Notes: a model not told the origin generated them from the sequence alone. A stretch of DNA of 64,000 nt from Marinobacter bohaiensis (GCF_003258515.1 NZ_QGEH01000001.1:186001-250000); one strand, 5' to 3'; shown: positions 8,776 through 18,111, numbered from the stretch's first letter. Numbers and translations are program-made.

Positions 8776-9885
8776 ATGACGACACGTGCAAGCGGAATCA
8801 TCCGAAAGACCGTGGCTTTTCGCCGTGGTTTCCTGAGCGCCCTGGCGCTGGCGACAGCCTCCCTGTTCGCGACTTCGTCCGCCTCGGCGGCCACCACCTG
8901 GAAGATCCAGTCCGTCTGGGATGCCGGCACCGTGGGCTATTCGCTGTTCGAGGATTGGTGCGACAGCATGGAGAAGAAGAGCGGCGGTGAGCTGGTCTTC
9001 AAGTGCTTCCCGGCCAAGGCGGTGGCGGCGGACAACAACGCCCTGTTCGAAGCGGTGCGCAACGGCGTGCTGCAGGGCATGAACCCGTTCACCCTTTACT
9101 GGTCCGGCAAGATCCCGGCGACGGTGTTCCTGTCCTCCTACCCGGCGGGCCCGGATCAGCCGCACCAGTGGGACACCATGTTCTATTCCCTGGGCATGCT
9201 TGAGAAAACCCGGGAAATCTACCGCAAGTACGGCCTGTTCTATGTGGGGCCCATCCAGCATGACGCCAACATCATCCACTCCAAGGAGCCGGTCAGCAGC
9301 CTGGACGACCTCAAGGGCATGAAGATCCGCGTGCCCGGCGGCATGGTGGCCGAAGTGTTCCAGCAGTTCGGCGTGTCCACCGTCAGCCTGCCCGGTTCCG
9401 ACATCTTCCCGGCCCTGGAGAAGGGCACCATCGACGCGGCCGACTACGTGGGCCCGGCGGTGAACTGGGAACTGGGCTTCTCCCAGGTGACCGACTACAT
9501 CCTGTTCGGACCGCCGGGGGTGATGTCCATCTACCAGCCGGTGGACCTGATGGACCTGACCGTCAACCTGCGCGCCTGGAACAACCTCTCTCCAGCGTTG
9601 CAGCAACTGGTCGAGGACGAAGTGCGCATCTACTCCCAGAAACACTACCTGACCATCCAGAAGCGCAATGTGGAGGCCATGGAGAAGTTCAAGGAAGCCG
9701 GGGACACCGTCTCGCGCCTGAGCACGGACGACCTGCAGCGCTTCCGCCAGGCGGCCATTCCCATCTGGTACAAGTGGGCCAACAAGGACGAGGACGCCCG
9801 GGCCATCTTCGATATGCAGCTCGAATACATGATGAATGAGACGGTGGGGTACGTGAGCCCGGAAGATATCGAAGGCATGGAGTAA
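8776..9885 (+). CDS. TRAP transporter substrate-binding protein (DctP family)
   Basis: This 369-residue protein has a long Sec signal peptide ending near SSASA-ATTWK (about residue 37-38) and the DctP fold with the conserved substrate-contact region LKGMKIRVPGGM. It binds an organic acid in the periplasm for Na+-driven import by the DctQ/DctM proteins encoded next. Because the glycolate oxidase genes follow, glycolate or another 2-hydroxy acid is the likely ligand; this is an inference from context. The ATG at 8776 is preferred over a TTG five codons upstream. A set of hairpins follows the stop. Confidence 0.9.
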   Translation: MTTRASGIIRKTVAFRRGFLSALALATASLFATSSASAATTWKIQSVWDAGTVGYSLFEDWCDSMEKKSGGELVFKCFPAKAVAADNNALFEAVRNGVLQGMNPFTLYWSGKIPATVFLSSYPAGPDQPHQWDTMFYSLGMLEKTREIYRKYGLFYVGPIQHDANIIHSKEPVSSLDDLKGMKIRVPGGMVAEVFQQFGVSTVSLPGSDIFPALEKGTIDAADYVGPAVNWELGFSQVTDYILFGPPGVMSIYQPVDLMDLTVNLRAWNNLSPALQQLVEDEVRIYSQKHYLTIQKRNVEAMEKFKEAGDTVSRLSTDDLQRFRQAAIPIWYKWANKDEDARAIFDMQLEYMMNETVGYVSPEDIEGME

Positions 9886-9898
9886 CACCCGCGAACAG

Positions 9899-10009
9899 CA
9901 CCGCCGTATCGACCGGCGGTGCCTGCGAGGTCGATAAAACAACAACAGGCGGGTGGGCTGGTTCAGGCCCGCCCCATCGAGCCCCCGGCGGCTGAAACGC
10001 CGGGGGCTC
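9899..10009 (+). promoter_or_regulatory. Three consecutive intercistronic hairpins
   Basis: Three strong stem-loops lie between the binding-protein gene and dctQ: 9899-9921 (CACCGCCG / CGGCGGTG), 9948-9973 (GGCGGG / CCCGCC) and 9979-10009 (a perfect 12-bp stem, GAGCCCCCGGCG pairing with CGCCGGGGGCTC). None has a U-tract, so they look like RNA-stabilising or processing structures rather than terminators. They would raise binding protein over permease levels. Confidence 0.65.
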
Positions 10010-10030
10010 GGGCGTGTCCCGGGGGAAACC

Positions 10031-10738
10031 ATGTCCGATCTGGAAGGCTTTGGATTCGTACTGCCGCACTGGCTTTATTGGGGCTGGCTGGCGGTCATGC
10101 CGTTGCTGATGATGGCACTCGACCGCTGGTACCAGAAACGCAAACCGGCCGAGCCTCGCGATGAGACGGCCACACCCGGCGAGGGGCAGGACGCGGAAGA
10201 CACCGTCTACACGCGCCACCCGGACGCCGGCGTCAATTGGTTTACCCGCACCATCGACTGGATCAGCGAACACTCCGGCGTGTTCGTGGCCTTCTGGACG
10301 GTGAACGCGGTGTGCTTCTATTTCTTCGAAGTGGTGATGCGGTATGTGTTCAACATGCCCACCATCTGGGTGCACGAGGCCAGCTTCCTGCTACTGGGGA
10401 TGCAATATCTGCTGGCCGGCGCCTTCGCCATGCTGCACGGCGCCCACGTGCGGGTGGACGTGCTCTACAACCTGCTGCCCGAGCGCGGCCAGGTGGGCAT
10501 GGACATCTTCACATCCATGTTCTTCTTCATCTTCGCGCTGATCCTGGCCATCACCTCCTGGACCTTCTTCCAGAACTCTCTCTCGATGAAGGAAACCACC
10601 GTGGAAACCTGGGGCATCCAGTATTACCCGGTGAAGTTCATGATGCTGGTGGGCGCGGTGCTGATCTTCCTGGCGGGCCTGTCCAAGCTGATCAAGGACA
10701 TTGCCCTGTTTGTCCGTCTGGGTAAGGAGGGCGCCTGA
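10031..10738 (+). CDS. TRAP transporter small permease (DctQ)
   Basis: This 235-residue inner-membrane protein has an N-terminal hydrophobic segment, a polar linker (residues about 35-70) and then four transmembrane helices characteristic of DctQ, including the conserved HGAHVRVDVLYN loop. It is longer than the usual 160-180 residues because of the additional N-terminal helix and linker. It partners DctM in the permease. The start at 10031 has GGGGGAAA 6-8 bases upstream. Its stop overlaps the dctM start (TGATG). Confidence 0.88.
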   Translation: MSDLEGFGFVLPHWLYWGWLAVMPLLMMALDRWYQKRKPAEPRDETATPGEGQDAEDTVYTRHPDAGVNWFTRTIDWISEHSGVFVAFWTVNAVCFYFFEVVMRYVFNMPTIWVHEASFLLLGMQYLLAGAFAMLHGAHVRVDVLYNLLPERGQVGMDIFTSMFFFIFALILAITSWTFFQNSLSMKETTVETWGIQYYPVKFMMLVGAVLIFLAGLSKLIKDIALFVRLGKEGA

Positions 10739-12288
10739 TGAGCACCGACACCGGCAAGTACAATCCGGCGGCCAGCGCCGCGAACCGCATGATCGGCCAG
10801 TTCGGTACCTGGTTGATGATCATTGCCACGGTATCCCTGGCACTCATCATCGCCGTCGAGCTGATCAACATCCTGTTCTACGATCCCTACGGCGATGAGT
10901 ACTTCCTGTTCCGCCTGGCGGGCAGTCTCTACGGCGTGGAAATCAGCACGCTGACCTTCCTCATGTTCGGCTCCCTGCTGGTGGCGCTGATGATGGGCCT
11001 GCCCCTGGCGTTCGTCACCGGCGGCCTGGGGGTGGTGTTCATCTACCTGGTGGGCGACGCGCTGATGCTCAACATCGTGCCCAGCCGCATCTTCCCGATG
11101 ATGACCAACTCCGACCTGGCGGCGATCCCGCTGTTCATCTTCATGGCGGCGATGCTGGAGCGGGCCGGGCTGATCGAGGAGATGTTCAACGTGGTCTACA
11201 AGTGGATGGGCGGCCTCAGCGGCGGTCTGGCCTCGGCCACGATCCTCGCCTCCACCATCCTCGCGGCCATGGTGGGCGTGATCGGCGCGGCGGTGGTCAC
11301 CATGGGCATCATTGCCCTGCCGGCCATGCTCAAGCGGGGCTACGATCACCAGATCGCCCTGGGGTCGATCATGGCCGGCGGCACCCTGGGCATCCTGATC
11401 CCGCCGTCGATCCTGGCGATTCTCTACGCGGTGGTGGCGCAACAGTCGGTGGGCGAGCTGTACCTGGGCTCGGTGGTGCCGGGGCTGATGCTGTCGGGCA
11501 TGTACATCGCCTACGTGCTGATCCGCACCGCCATCAACCCCAAACTGGGGCCGCCGGTGGCGAAAGAGGAACGCATCTCCCTGGGCCAGAAACTGCTGCT
11601 GCTCAAGGACCTGATCGCGCCGCTGATCCTGGTGGCGTTGGTGTTGGGGCTGCTGTTCGGCGGCATCGCCACGCCGGTGGAGGCGGCCGGTATCGGCTCC
11701 TTCGGGGCCATGGTGGTGGCGGTGATGCACAAGTCCTTCTCCATCCAGACCCTCAAGGAAGCGTCGATCACCACCGCCAAGGCATCGGCCATGGTGCTGT
11801 GGATCATGTTCGGCGCCTCGGTGTTCGTGGGCTTCTACATCCTGCAGGGTGGCCAGGACTTCATCACCAACGCCATCCTGGGCACCGGCCTGTCGCCCTA
11901 CGGCATCCTGTTCCTGCTGATGTTCCTGCTGGTGGTGCTGGGCATGTTCCTGGACTGGGTGGGCATCCTGCTGCTGGCGGTGCCGATCTTCATCCCCATC
12001 GTCGAGTCGCTGACCTTCGACGGCCTGTTCGGCCTGCCGGCGGTGCCCGGCGAGGACGTGGTGCTCTGGTTCGGTGTGCTCTACCTGGTGAACATGCAGA
12101 TGTCTTTCCTCAGCCCGCCGTTCGGTTACGCGCTGTTCTACATTCGCGGCGTGTGCCCGCCGGAAATCTCCATGGGCACCATCTTCCGTTCATCGCTGGT
12201 GTTCCTGGCGCTGCAGTGCGTGGGGCTGGCTATGTGCATCCTGTTCCCGGCGGTGATCACCTGGCTGCCGAGCATCGTCTATGGCTGA
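10738..12288 (+). CDS. TRAP transporter large permease (DctM)
   Basis: This 516-residue polytopic inner-membrane protein of the DctM family forms the Na+-coupled translocation path. Recognisable features are multiple long hydrophobic helices, the GGTLGILIPPSI motif near residue 215-230, and the C-terminal SFLSPPFGYALFY region. It overlaps dctQ by one base and is followed by a rho-independent terminator, so the transporter genes form one unit from which glcGDEF is partly separated. Confidence 0.92.
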   Translation: MSTDTGKYNPAASAANRMIGQFGTWLMIIATVSLALIIAVELINILFYDPYGDEYFLFRLAGSLYGVEISTLTFLMFGSLLVALMMGLPLAFVTGGLGVVFIYLVGDALMLNIVPSRIFPMMTNSDLAAIPLFIFMAAMLERAGLIEEMFNVVYKWMGGLSGGLASATILASTILAAMVGVIGAAVVTMGIIALPAMLKRGYDHQIALGSIMAGGTLGILIPPSILAILYAVVAQQSVGELYLGSVVPGLMLSGMYIAYVLIRTAINPKLGPPVAKEERISLGQKLLLLKDLIAPLILVALVLGLLFGGIATPVEAAGIGSFGAMVVAVMHKSFSIQTLKEASITTAKASAMVLWIMFGASVFVGFYILQGGQDFITNAILGTGLSPYGILFLLMFLLVVLGMFLDWVGILLLAVPIFIPIVESLTFDGLFGLPAVPGEDVVLWFGVLYLVNMQMSFLSPPFGYALFYIRGVCPPEISMGTIFRSSLVFLALQCVGLAMCILFPAVITWLPSIVYG

Positions 12289-12338
12289 CGGTAAGCGGGG
12301 ATGAGGACGGTTCCGATAAAAGTCGCATGATGGATCAG

Positions 12339-12369
12339 GCCGTCCCCGGTTATAGTCGGGGACGGCTTT
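12339..12369 (+). terminator. Intrinsic terminator or attenuator between dctM and glcG
   Basis: A perfect 10-bp stem (GCCGTCCCCG, loop of 8, CGGGGACGGC) is followed by TTT. The U-run is short, so some read-through into glcG is likely; it would set different levels for transporter and enzyme. Confidence 0.7.
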
Positions 12370-12396
12370 CCATCGAATGAACAAGGAGACACTGCA

Positions 12397-12822
12397 ATGC
12401 TGACACTCAAACGCCTGGACATCGCCGACGCCCGCATCCTGATCGAAGGCGCCGCCGCCAAGGCCCGCGAGATCGGCGTGCCCATGTGCATCGCCATCAC
12501 CGACGAATCCGGCAACCTGGTGGCGTTCGAACGCATGGATGGCGGGAAGACCTCCAGCGTCATCATCGCCCAGGACAAGGCCTACACCGCCGCCGCCGCG
12601 CGCAAGGCCACCCACGAGTACAACGCCGCCAACCAGCCGGGCCAGCTGGCGTTCGGTATCCACACTGAAGTGGGCGGGCGCATCAGCTCCGTCGGCGGCG
12701 GCCTGCCGGTCAGTGTCGACGGCGAGGTGGTCGGCGGCATCGGTCTGAGTTCCGGCACCCCGCAGCAGGACATGGAGTGCGCCCAGGCCGGGCTGGACTA
12801 TTTCCTCGAAAAGCGGGGTTGA
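12397..12822 (+). CDS. glcG: GlcG/HbpS family (DUF336) protein
   Basis: This 141-residue protein belongs to the haem-degrading/HbpS-like GlcG family, recognised by GVPMCIAITDESGNLVAFERMDG and the C-terminal Gly-rich segment (GGGLPVSVDGEVVGGIGLSSG). GlcG is part of many glycolate oxidase operons; its biochemical role is unsettled and cofactor binding has been proposed. A good ribosome binding site (AAGGAG) precedes the ATG. It lies 75 bp upstream of glcD in the same direction. Confidence 0.88.
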   Translation: MLTLKRLDIADARILIEGAAAKAREIGVPMCIAITDESGNLVAFERMDGGKTSSVIIAQDKAYTAAAARKATHEYNAANQPGQLAFGIHTEVGGRISSVGGGLPVSVDGEVVGGIGLSSGTPQQDMECAQAGLDYFLEKRG

Positions 12823-12897
12823 TTCGGCCGCTTCTCCCTGTAAATCTAAGAACAACGACAATAATAGATCGGCCATTCATGGCCGGGAGAGAGCCCG

Positions 12898-14355
12898 ATG
12901 GCTACCGAGTCCACGGTCGATCGTGCGGAGCTGGCGCGCCGGTTCCGGACGTTCATCGACCCCGATTTCGTCATCGAGGATGACGAAACCATCCGTCCCT
13001 ACGAATGCGACGGCCTGTCGATGTACTGCGAGATGCCGTTGCTGGTGGTCCTGCCCGAGACCGTCGAGCAGGTACAGCAGGCCATGCGCCTGTGTCACGA
13101 GCTCGGCGTACCGGTGGTGGCCCGCGGTGCCGGTACGGGTTTGAGCGCCGGCGCCATGCCCCACAGGGACGGCGTGGTGCTGTCCCTGGCGAAGTTCAAC
13201 CGCATCCTCGAGATCGACCCGCTGGCCCGGACCGCGCGCCTGCAACCCGGCGTGCGCAACCTGGCCATCAGCGAGGAGGCCGCCCAGTACGGCCTCTACT
13301 ACGGGCCCGATCCGTCCTCCCAGATCGCCTGCACCATCGGCGGCAATGTGGCCGAGAACTCCGGCGGTGTGCACTGCCTCAAGTACGGGCTGACCGTGCA
13401 CAACATCCTCAGCGTGGAAATGGTCACCGTGGACGGCGAGGTGGTGATCGTCGGCAGCGACGGCCTGGACAGCTGTGGCATGGACCTGCTGGCGCTGATG
13501 ACCGGCTCCGAGGGGCTGTTGGGCATCGTCACCGAGGTGAAGGTCAAACTCCTGCCCAAGCCGGAGAAGGCCCAGGTGGTGATGGCCGGTTTCGACTCGA
13601 TCCAGAACGCCGGCGACGCGGTGGGCGGCGTGATCGCCCAGGGCATTATTCCCGGCGGCCTGGAAATGATGGACGGCTACGCCATCTCCGCCGCCGAGGA
13701 TTTCGCCCACGCCGGCTACCCGCGCGAGGCGGCGGCCCTGCTGCTGTGCGAGGTGGACGGCACCGAGGAGGAAGTGCAGGAGCACATCGAACAGGCCGAG
13801 AACCTGTTCCGTTCGTTCGGCGCCACCTCGGTGCGCACTTCCCAGAGCGAGCAGGAGCGGGCGCTGCTGTGGAAGGGGCGCAAGTCCGCGTTCCCGGCGG
13901 TGGGGCGCATCTCGCCGGATTACTACTGCATGGACGGCACCATTCCTCGCGGCCAGTTGGCCTACGTGCTGACGGAAATGCAGAAGATGTCGAAGGAATT
14001 TGGCCTGCGGGTGGCCAACGTGTTCCACGCCGGCGACGGCAACATGCACCCGCTGATCCTGTTCGATTCCAACGTCCCCGGCGAGTTCGAGCGCACCGAA
14101 GCCTTTGGCAGCCGTATCCTTGAGCTGTGTGTCAGGGTCGGTGGCTGTATCACCGGCGAGCACGGCGTGGGCGTGGAGAAGATCCGCCAGATGGCGGTGC
14201 AGTTCGGCGACCTGGAGCTGACCCAGTTCCATGCCCTCAAGGCGGCCTTTGACCCGCAGGGCCTTCTCAACCCGGGCAAAGGGGTGCCCACCCTGCGCCA
14301 GTGCCAGGAATACCGCGCCCTGGAACCCAGACAAGCCCCTGCGGAGGCCGGATGA
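12898..14355 (+). CDS. glcD: Glycolate oxidase FAD subunit
   Basis: This 485-residue protein has an FAD_binding_4 domain in the first half (PVVARGAGTGLSAGAMP, CTIGGNVAENSGG) and an FAD-oxidase C domain ending with the signature TGEHGVGVEK. It oxidises glycolate (or D-lactate-like 2-hydroxy acids) to glyoxylate at the inner face of the membrane, passing electrons to GlcE/GlcF. Length and motifs match GlcD. Its stop overlaps the glcE start (ATGA), so the subunits are translationally coupled. Confidence 0.95.
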   Translation: MATESTVDRAELARRFRTFIDPDFVIEDDETIRPYECDGLSMYCEMPLLVVLPETVEQVQQAMRLCHELGVPVVARGAGTGLSAGAMPHRDGVVLSLAKFNRILEIDPLARTARLQPGVRNLAISEEAAQYGLYYGPDPSSQIACTIGGNVAENSGGVHCLKYGLTVHNILSVEMVTVDGEVVIVGSDGLDSCGMDLLALMTGSEGLLGIVTEVKVKLLPKPEKAQVVMAGFDSIQNAGDAVGGVIAQGIIPGGLEMMDGYAISAAEDFAHAGYPREAAALLLCEVDGTEEEVQEHIEQAENLFRSFGATSVRTSQSEQERALLWKGRKSAFPAVGRISPDYYCMDGTIPRGQLAYVLTEMQKMSKEFGLRVANVFHAGDGNMHPLILFDSNVPGEFERTEAFGSRILELCVRVGGCITGEHGVGVEKIRQMAVQFGDLELTQFHALKAAFDPQGLLNPGKGVPTLRQCQEYRALEPRQAPAEAG

Positions 14356-15416
14356 GCGACCAGACCGAACACCTGCAGGCGCAGGTCCGCGCCGCGTTGC
14401 AGGACAATCGCAAGCTGGCCATCGTCGGTGGCGGCAGCAAGGCGTTCATGGGGCGGCTGAGCGACGTGCTCTGTGATCCGCTGGAGCTGTCCGGCCACAG
14501 CGGCATCGTCGACTACCTGCCGGTGGAGCTCGTGCTCACGGTGCGCGCCGGCACGCCCCTGCGTCAGATCGAGGCGGCGCTGGCGGAGCATAACCAGTGC
14601 CTGTCCTTCGAGCCGCCGCATTTTTCCGAAAGCGCCACCATCGGCGGCACCCTGGCCTGCAACCAGTCCGGCCCCGGCCGGCCCTGGACCTATTCCGTGC
14701 GCGACCAGGTGCTGGGGCTGCGGCTGATCAACGGCCATGCGGAGCACCTGCGCTTTGGCGGCCAGGTGATGAAGAACGTGGCGGGCTACGACGTGTCCCG
14801 CCTGCAGGCCGGCGCCCTCGGCACGCTGGGGGTGATCACCGAGATCAGCCTGAAAGTGATGCCGCGCCCGGCCCACAGCCTGACCCTGGTGCAGCCGATG
14901 CCAATGGAGGATGCCATTCCCTTCATGAACCAGCGTGCCGGCGAGCCCAAGCCGTTGACCGGCGCCTGCTGGCTCGACGGCCAGCTCTACCTGCGCCTGT
15001 CCGGCGCCCGGTCGGCGGTGGAGGCCACGGCCCATCACTGGCCCGGCGAGGTGATCGAGGACGCCGAACGCTTCTGGGCCGACCTGCGCGACCAGCGCCT
15101 GGATTTCTTTGCCGGCGACGCGCCGCTGTGGCGCTTCTCGGTCAGTCCGACGGCTCCCAATCCCCCGCTCGACGGCCCCTGGCTGCTGGACTGGGGCGGC
15201 GCCCAGCGCTGGTATCGCGGCGAGGCTAACCTGTCCGATATGGAGCCTCTGGCGGCCGCCGCCGGCGGCCAGGTCAGCCTGTTCCGGGGCGGCGACCGCA
15301 GCGGCGAGGTGATGCATCGCCAGCCCGAGGCCCTGCGTGGCCTGCAGCAGCGCCTGAAACAGGCCTTCGATCCCCAGGGTATTTTCAATCCCGGACGTCT
15401 CTACAGCGGGTTGTAA
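14352..15416 (+). CDS. glcE: Glycolate oxidase FAD-binding subunit
   Basis: This 354-residue protein has an FAD_binding_4-type domain with the motifs SATIGGTLACNQSGPGRP and KNVAGYDVSRLQAGALGTLG that are diagnostic for GlcE. It is the second flavin subunit of the glycolate oxidase complex. The start at 14352 overlaps the glcD stop. A further 51 bases of open frame upstream lie inside glcD and are not used. Confidence 0.94.
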   Translation: MSDQTEHLQAQVRAALQDNRKLAIVGGGSKAFMGRLSDVLCDPLELSGHSGIVDYLPVELVLTVRAGTPLRQIEAALAEHNQCLSFEPPHFSESATIGGTLACNQSGPGRPWTYSVRDQVLGLRLINGHAEHLRFGGQVMKNVAGYDVSRLQAGALGTLGVITEISLKVMPRPAHSLTLVQPMPMEDAIPFMNQRAGEPKPLTGACWLDGQLYLRLSGARSAVEATAHHWPGEVIEDAERFWADLRDQRLDFFAGDAPLWRFSVSPTAPNPPLDGPWLLDWGGAQRWYRGEANLSDMEPLAAAAGGQVSLFRGGDRSGEVMHRQPEALRGLQQRLKQAFDPQGIFNPGRLYSGL

Positions 15417-15420
15417 TCCT

Positions 15421-16629
15421 ATGCAGACCAATCTCGTTCAGGCTTTCAGTGCCACCGAAGAAGGCCAGGAGGCCGAAGCCATCCTGCGCGCCTGCGTGCA
15501 CTGCGGCTTCTGTACCGCCACCTGTCCCACCTATCAGGAGCTCAACGACGAGCGCGACGGCCCACGCGGTCGCATCTACCTGATGAAGCAGTTCCTGGAA
15601 GGCGGCGAGGTGACGGAAAAGACCCAGACCCACCTGGATCGCTGCCTCACCTGCCGCAGCTGCGAGACTACCTGCCCGTCGGGCGTTCAGTACGGGCGTC
15701 TGGTGGACATCACCCGCGGTTTCATCGATCAGAAGATCGAACGCCCGCGCCGGGAACGGCTGCTCCGGTGGGCCCTGCGCCGCATTGTGCCCAACCGCGA
15801 GCTGATCACGCCGCTGCTGGCCCTGGGGCAGCTGTTCCGCCCCCTGCTGCCGACCGCGCTGAAGGACAAGGTGCCGCCCAAACAGACCCCGCGCGCCTGG
15901 CCCAGCGCCCACCACGAGCGGGTGGTGATCGGTCTGGCCGGCTGCGTGCAGGCGGCCGCCACGCCCAACACCAACGCCTCGGCGGCGCGCGTGCTGGACC
16001 GGCTGGGGATTTCCTTCGAGGAAGCGCCGGACGCCGGCTGCTGTGGCGCCATCAATCACCACCTGTCCGCCCACGAAGCGGGTCTGGAGCAGATGCGCCG
16101 TAACATCGACGCCTGGTGGCCGCAGGTGGAGGCCGGCGCCGAGGCCATCGTCATGACCGCTTCCGGCTGCGGTGCCATGGTGCAGGACTACGGCCACCTG
16201 CTGCGCAACGATCCGGATTACGCCGACAAGGCGGCGCAGATCAGCGCCATGACCTGCGATCTGGGCACCTATCTGCTCAAGCAGGATCTGTCGCTGCTGC
16301 GCCCGGGGGAGCACACCGGCAGGGTGGCGTTCCACTGCCCCTGCACCCTGCAGCACGCCATGAAACAGAATGGGGTGGTGGAGCAGGTGTTGCGCCAGGC
16401 CGGCATCGATCTGGCGGAAACCCGCGACAAGCACCTGTGTTGCGGGTCAGCGGGGACTTACTCCATCCTCCAGCCGGAGATGAGCCAGCGCCTGCTGGGC
16501 AACAAGCTCAAGGCCCTGACCGTGGACCAGCCCGACCGCATCGTCACTGCCAACATCGGCTGCCAGCTGCACCTGGGCAGCCGCGCCGACCGGCCGGTGC
16601 AGCACTGGATCGAACTGCTCGACCGCTGA
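15421..16629 (+). CDS. glcF: Glycolate oxidase iron-sulfur subunit
   Basis: This 402-residue protein has two [4Fe-4S] ferredoxin motifs (CVHCGFCTATCP, CLTCRSCETTCPSGV) and two CCG domains (AGCCGAINHH and LCCGSAGTYS). It moves electrons from the flavin subunits to the quinone pool. It starts 4 bases after glcE and ends the operon, with its stop codon adjacent to that of the convergent SixA-CHAD gene. No glcC-type regulator is present nearby. Confidence 0.95.
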   Translation: MQTNLVQAFSATEEGQEAEAILRACVHCGFCTATCPTYQELNDERDGPRGRIYLMKQFLEGGEVTEKTQTHLDRCLTCRSCETTCPSGVQYGRLVDITRGFIDQKIERPRRERLLRWALRRIVPNRELITPLLALGQLFRPLLPTALKDKVPPKQTPRAWPSAHHERVVIGLAGCVQAAATPNTNASAARVLDRLGISFEEAPDAGCCGAINHHLSAHEAGLEQMRRNIDAWWPQVEAGAEAIVMTASGCGAMVQDYGHLLRNDPDYADKAAQISAMTCDLGTYLLKQDLSLLRPGEHTGRVAFHCPCTLQHAMKQNGVVEQVLRQAGIDLAETRDKHLCCGSAGTYSILQPEMSQRLLGNKLKALTVDQPDRIVTANIGCQLHLGSRADRPVQHWIELLDR

Positions 16630-18039
16630 TCAGGCGCCTTCCGGGGCCGGGCGGGTCTTGCGGGCGCGGGTCACCGGTTCCGGTGGATCGATGGGGGCCA
16701 GGGTCAGGATGTGCTGGCGGGCGGCCTGTTTCTGGCCGGTCAGGCGCTGGATCAGCGGCGTCAGCCGTCCGTCCGGGTCGCTGTCGCGCTGGTAGGCCTG
16801 CATGAAGGTTTCCTGCACATGGCGGTCCTGGAATTCCCCCAGGATCGACTGGCGTTGCTTGAGATCCTTGCGAAAATCCGACGGCAGGGCGCGGTCCAGG
16901 TCCGCCAGGTAGCGGATGCGCTTGAGGTTCTTGCGCAGACGATGGAAGTCCTCGTCGGCGGACAGGTCCGACAGCGCCACCAGCCGCGCGTTGTGGTCGG
17001 CGATGCGGGCGTCCAGGGCCTCGCGGATGAGGTGCTTGTTCTGTTGCTTGAGCGTCTTTTCCAGGGTGGCGGAGTGCATGAATTCCCTCAGGTTCTCCAT
17101 GTCGTCCAGGTAGACGCGGGCCTGGATATGCCCGGCGAACCCGGTCTGGGCCGCCTGCTGGCGTTCGCGGAAGGCGGCCAGGGCGCCGGTGTCGGCCAGC
17201 GCGTCACGGTAATCGGGATCCCGCTCCCAGTCGGCCAGGGTGTCCATGAACACGTCCAGGTCGCGCAGGTTACTGGTGGCCCGGGCGTGGCGCTTGAGTC
17301 GCTTCACCGACGGTTTGAGGGCCTTGTCGCCGGACAGGGCGTAGAGGGTTTCCAGCACCGCGCGTACCTTGCGGATACTGATCCGGTACTGGTGCAGGAA
17401 TTCGGGGTCGAAGCCCAGCGCCGCGCCGGGTTCCAATGCCTGTAACCGTGTCATCAGATGCTGTAGCGACAGCGCCATGCCGCGCAGCGCGCTGCCGCCC
17501 TGTTTCTTGCCGGGGTCGCCGGGCTGCTTGCGCTGGAACTCGTGATAGCTCACCCAGCCCGGTTTCAGATGTTCGCCCAGGGCGCCGGTGTCGGGCTCCA
17601 GCTCGGACCAGTGCTGGATCGGCAGCAGGATGTGCACGCCGCTGCCCGTGGGCAGGGCATCCACCGGCTTGCGCAACAGGCGGTTGGCCAGCTCTTCCAG
17701 GGCGGGGTTGTGGCCCACAAGGGTCACGCGGTCTTCGTCGCGCTTGAGCAGCCATTTCCACAGGGTGTCGGCGCTGAAGGTGTAGAGTCGGGACTTGAAG
17801 TGAACCCGCGGCGGCAGGCGGTCGTCGTTGAGGCTGGCGATCATGCCTTCGATGGTTTGCCGGGCCCGCATGGCGTTGCTGGCGTAGATGACGCCGTTGA
17901 ACGCGCCGATCCGTCGCAGGGCGCCGGCCATAAGGCCGAGCTGGCGCTGGCCGCGCTTGTTCAGGGGGCGTTCCCAGTCCTCCAGCGCGGCATCGGACCA
18001 GCTGGACTTGCCGTGGCGTATCAGGAAGAGATGCTTCAT
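16630..18039 (-). CDS. Histidine phosphatase (SixA-like) fused to a CHAD domain
   Basis: This 469-residue two-domain protein has an N-terminal SixA-type histidine phosphatase (residues 1 to about 160, RHG at 8-10, second catalytic His in LVGHNPALEEL) and a C-terminal CHAD domain (about 175-455) rich in conserved His/Arg/Lys on helices (FRKDLKQRQSILGEFQDRHV). SixA removes phosphate from phosphohistidine; CHAD domains bind inorganic polyphosphate. The fusion suggests a phosphatase tethered to polyphosphate, which is an inference. The start MKHLFLIRHG fits the family; a second ATG six codons upstream (18057) is possible. A 14-bp palindrome lies in the upstream region. Confidence 0.85.
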   Translation of the reverse strand: MKHLFLIRHGKSSWSDAALEDWERPLNKRGQRQLGLMAGALRRIGAFNGVIYASNAMRARQTIEGMIASLNDDRLPPRVHFKSRLYTFSADTLWKWLLKRDEDRVTLVGHNPALEELANRLLRKPVDALPTGSGVHILLPIQHWSELEPDTGALGEHLKPGWVSYHEFQRKQPGDPGKKQGGSALRGMALSLQHLMTRLQALEPGAALGFDPEFLHQYRISIRKVRAVLETLYALSGDKALKPSVKRLKRHARATSNLRDLDVFMDTLADWERDPDYRDALADTGALAAFRERQQAAQTGFAGHIQARVYLDDMENLREFMHSATLEKTLKQQNKHLIREALDARIADHNARLVALSDLSADEDFHRLRKNLKRIRYLADLDRALPSDFRKDLKQRQSILGEFQDRHVQETFMQAYQRDSDPDGRLTPLIQRLTGQKQAARQHILTLAPIDPPEPVTRARKTRPAPEGA

Positions 18040-18111
18040 GAATGGCTCGGAACCCATGATGTGTCAGCCAGCTTAGCACGCCTTTTGTGACGCGACTGTT
18101 TCGTGGACAAA

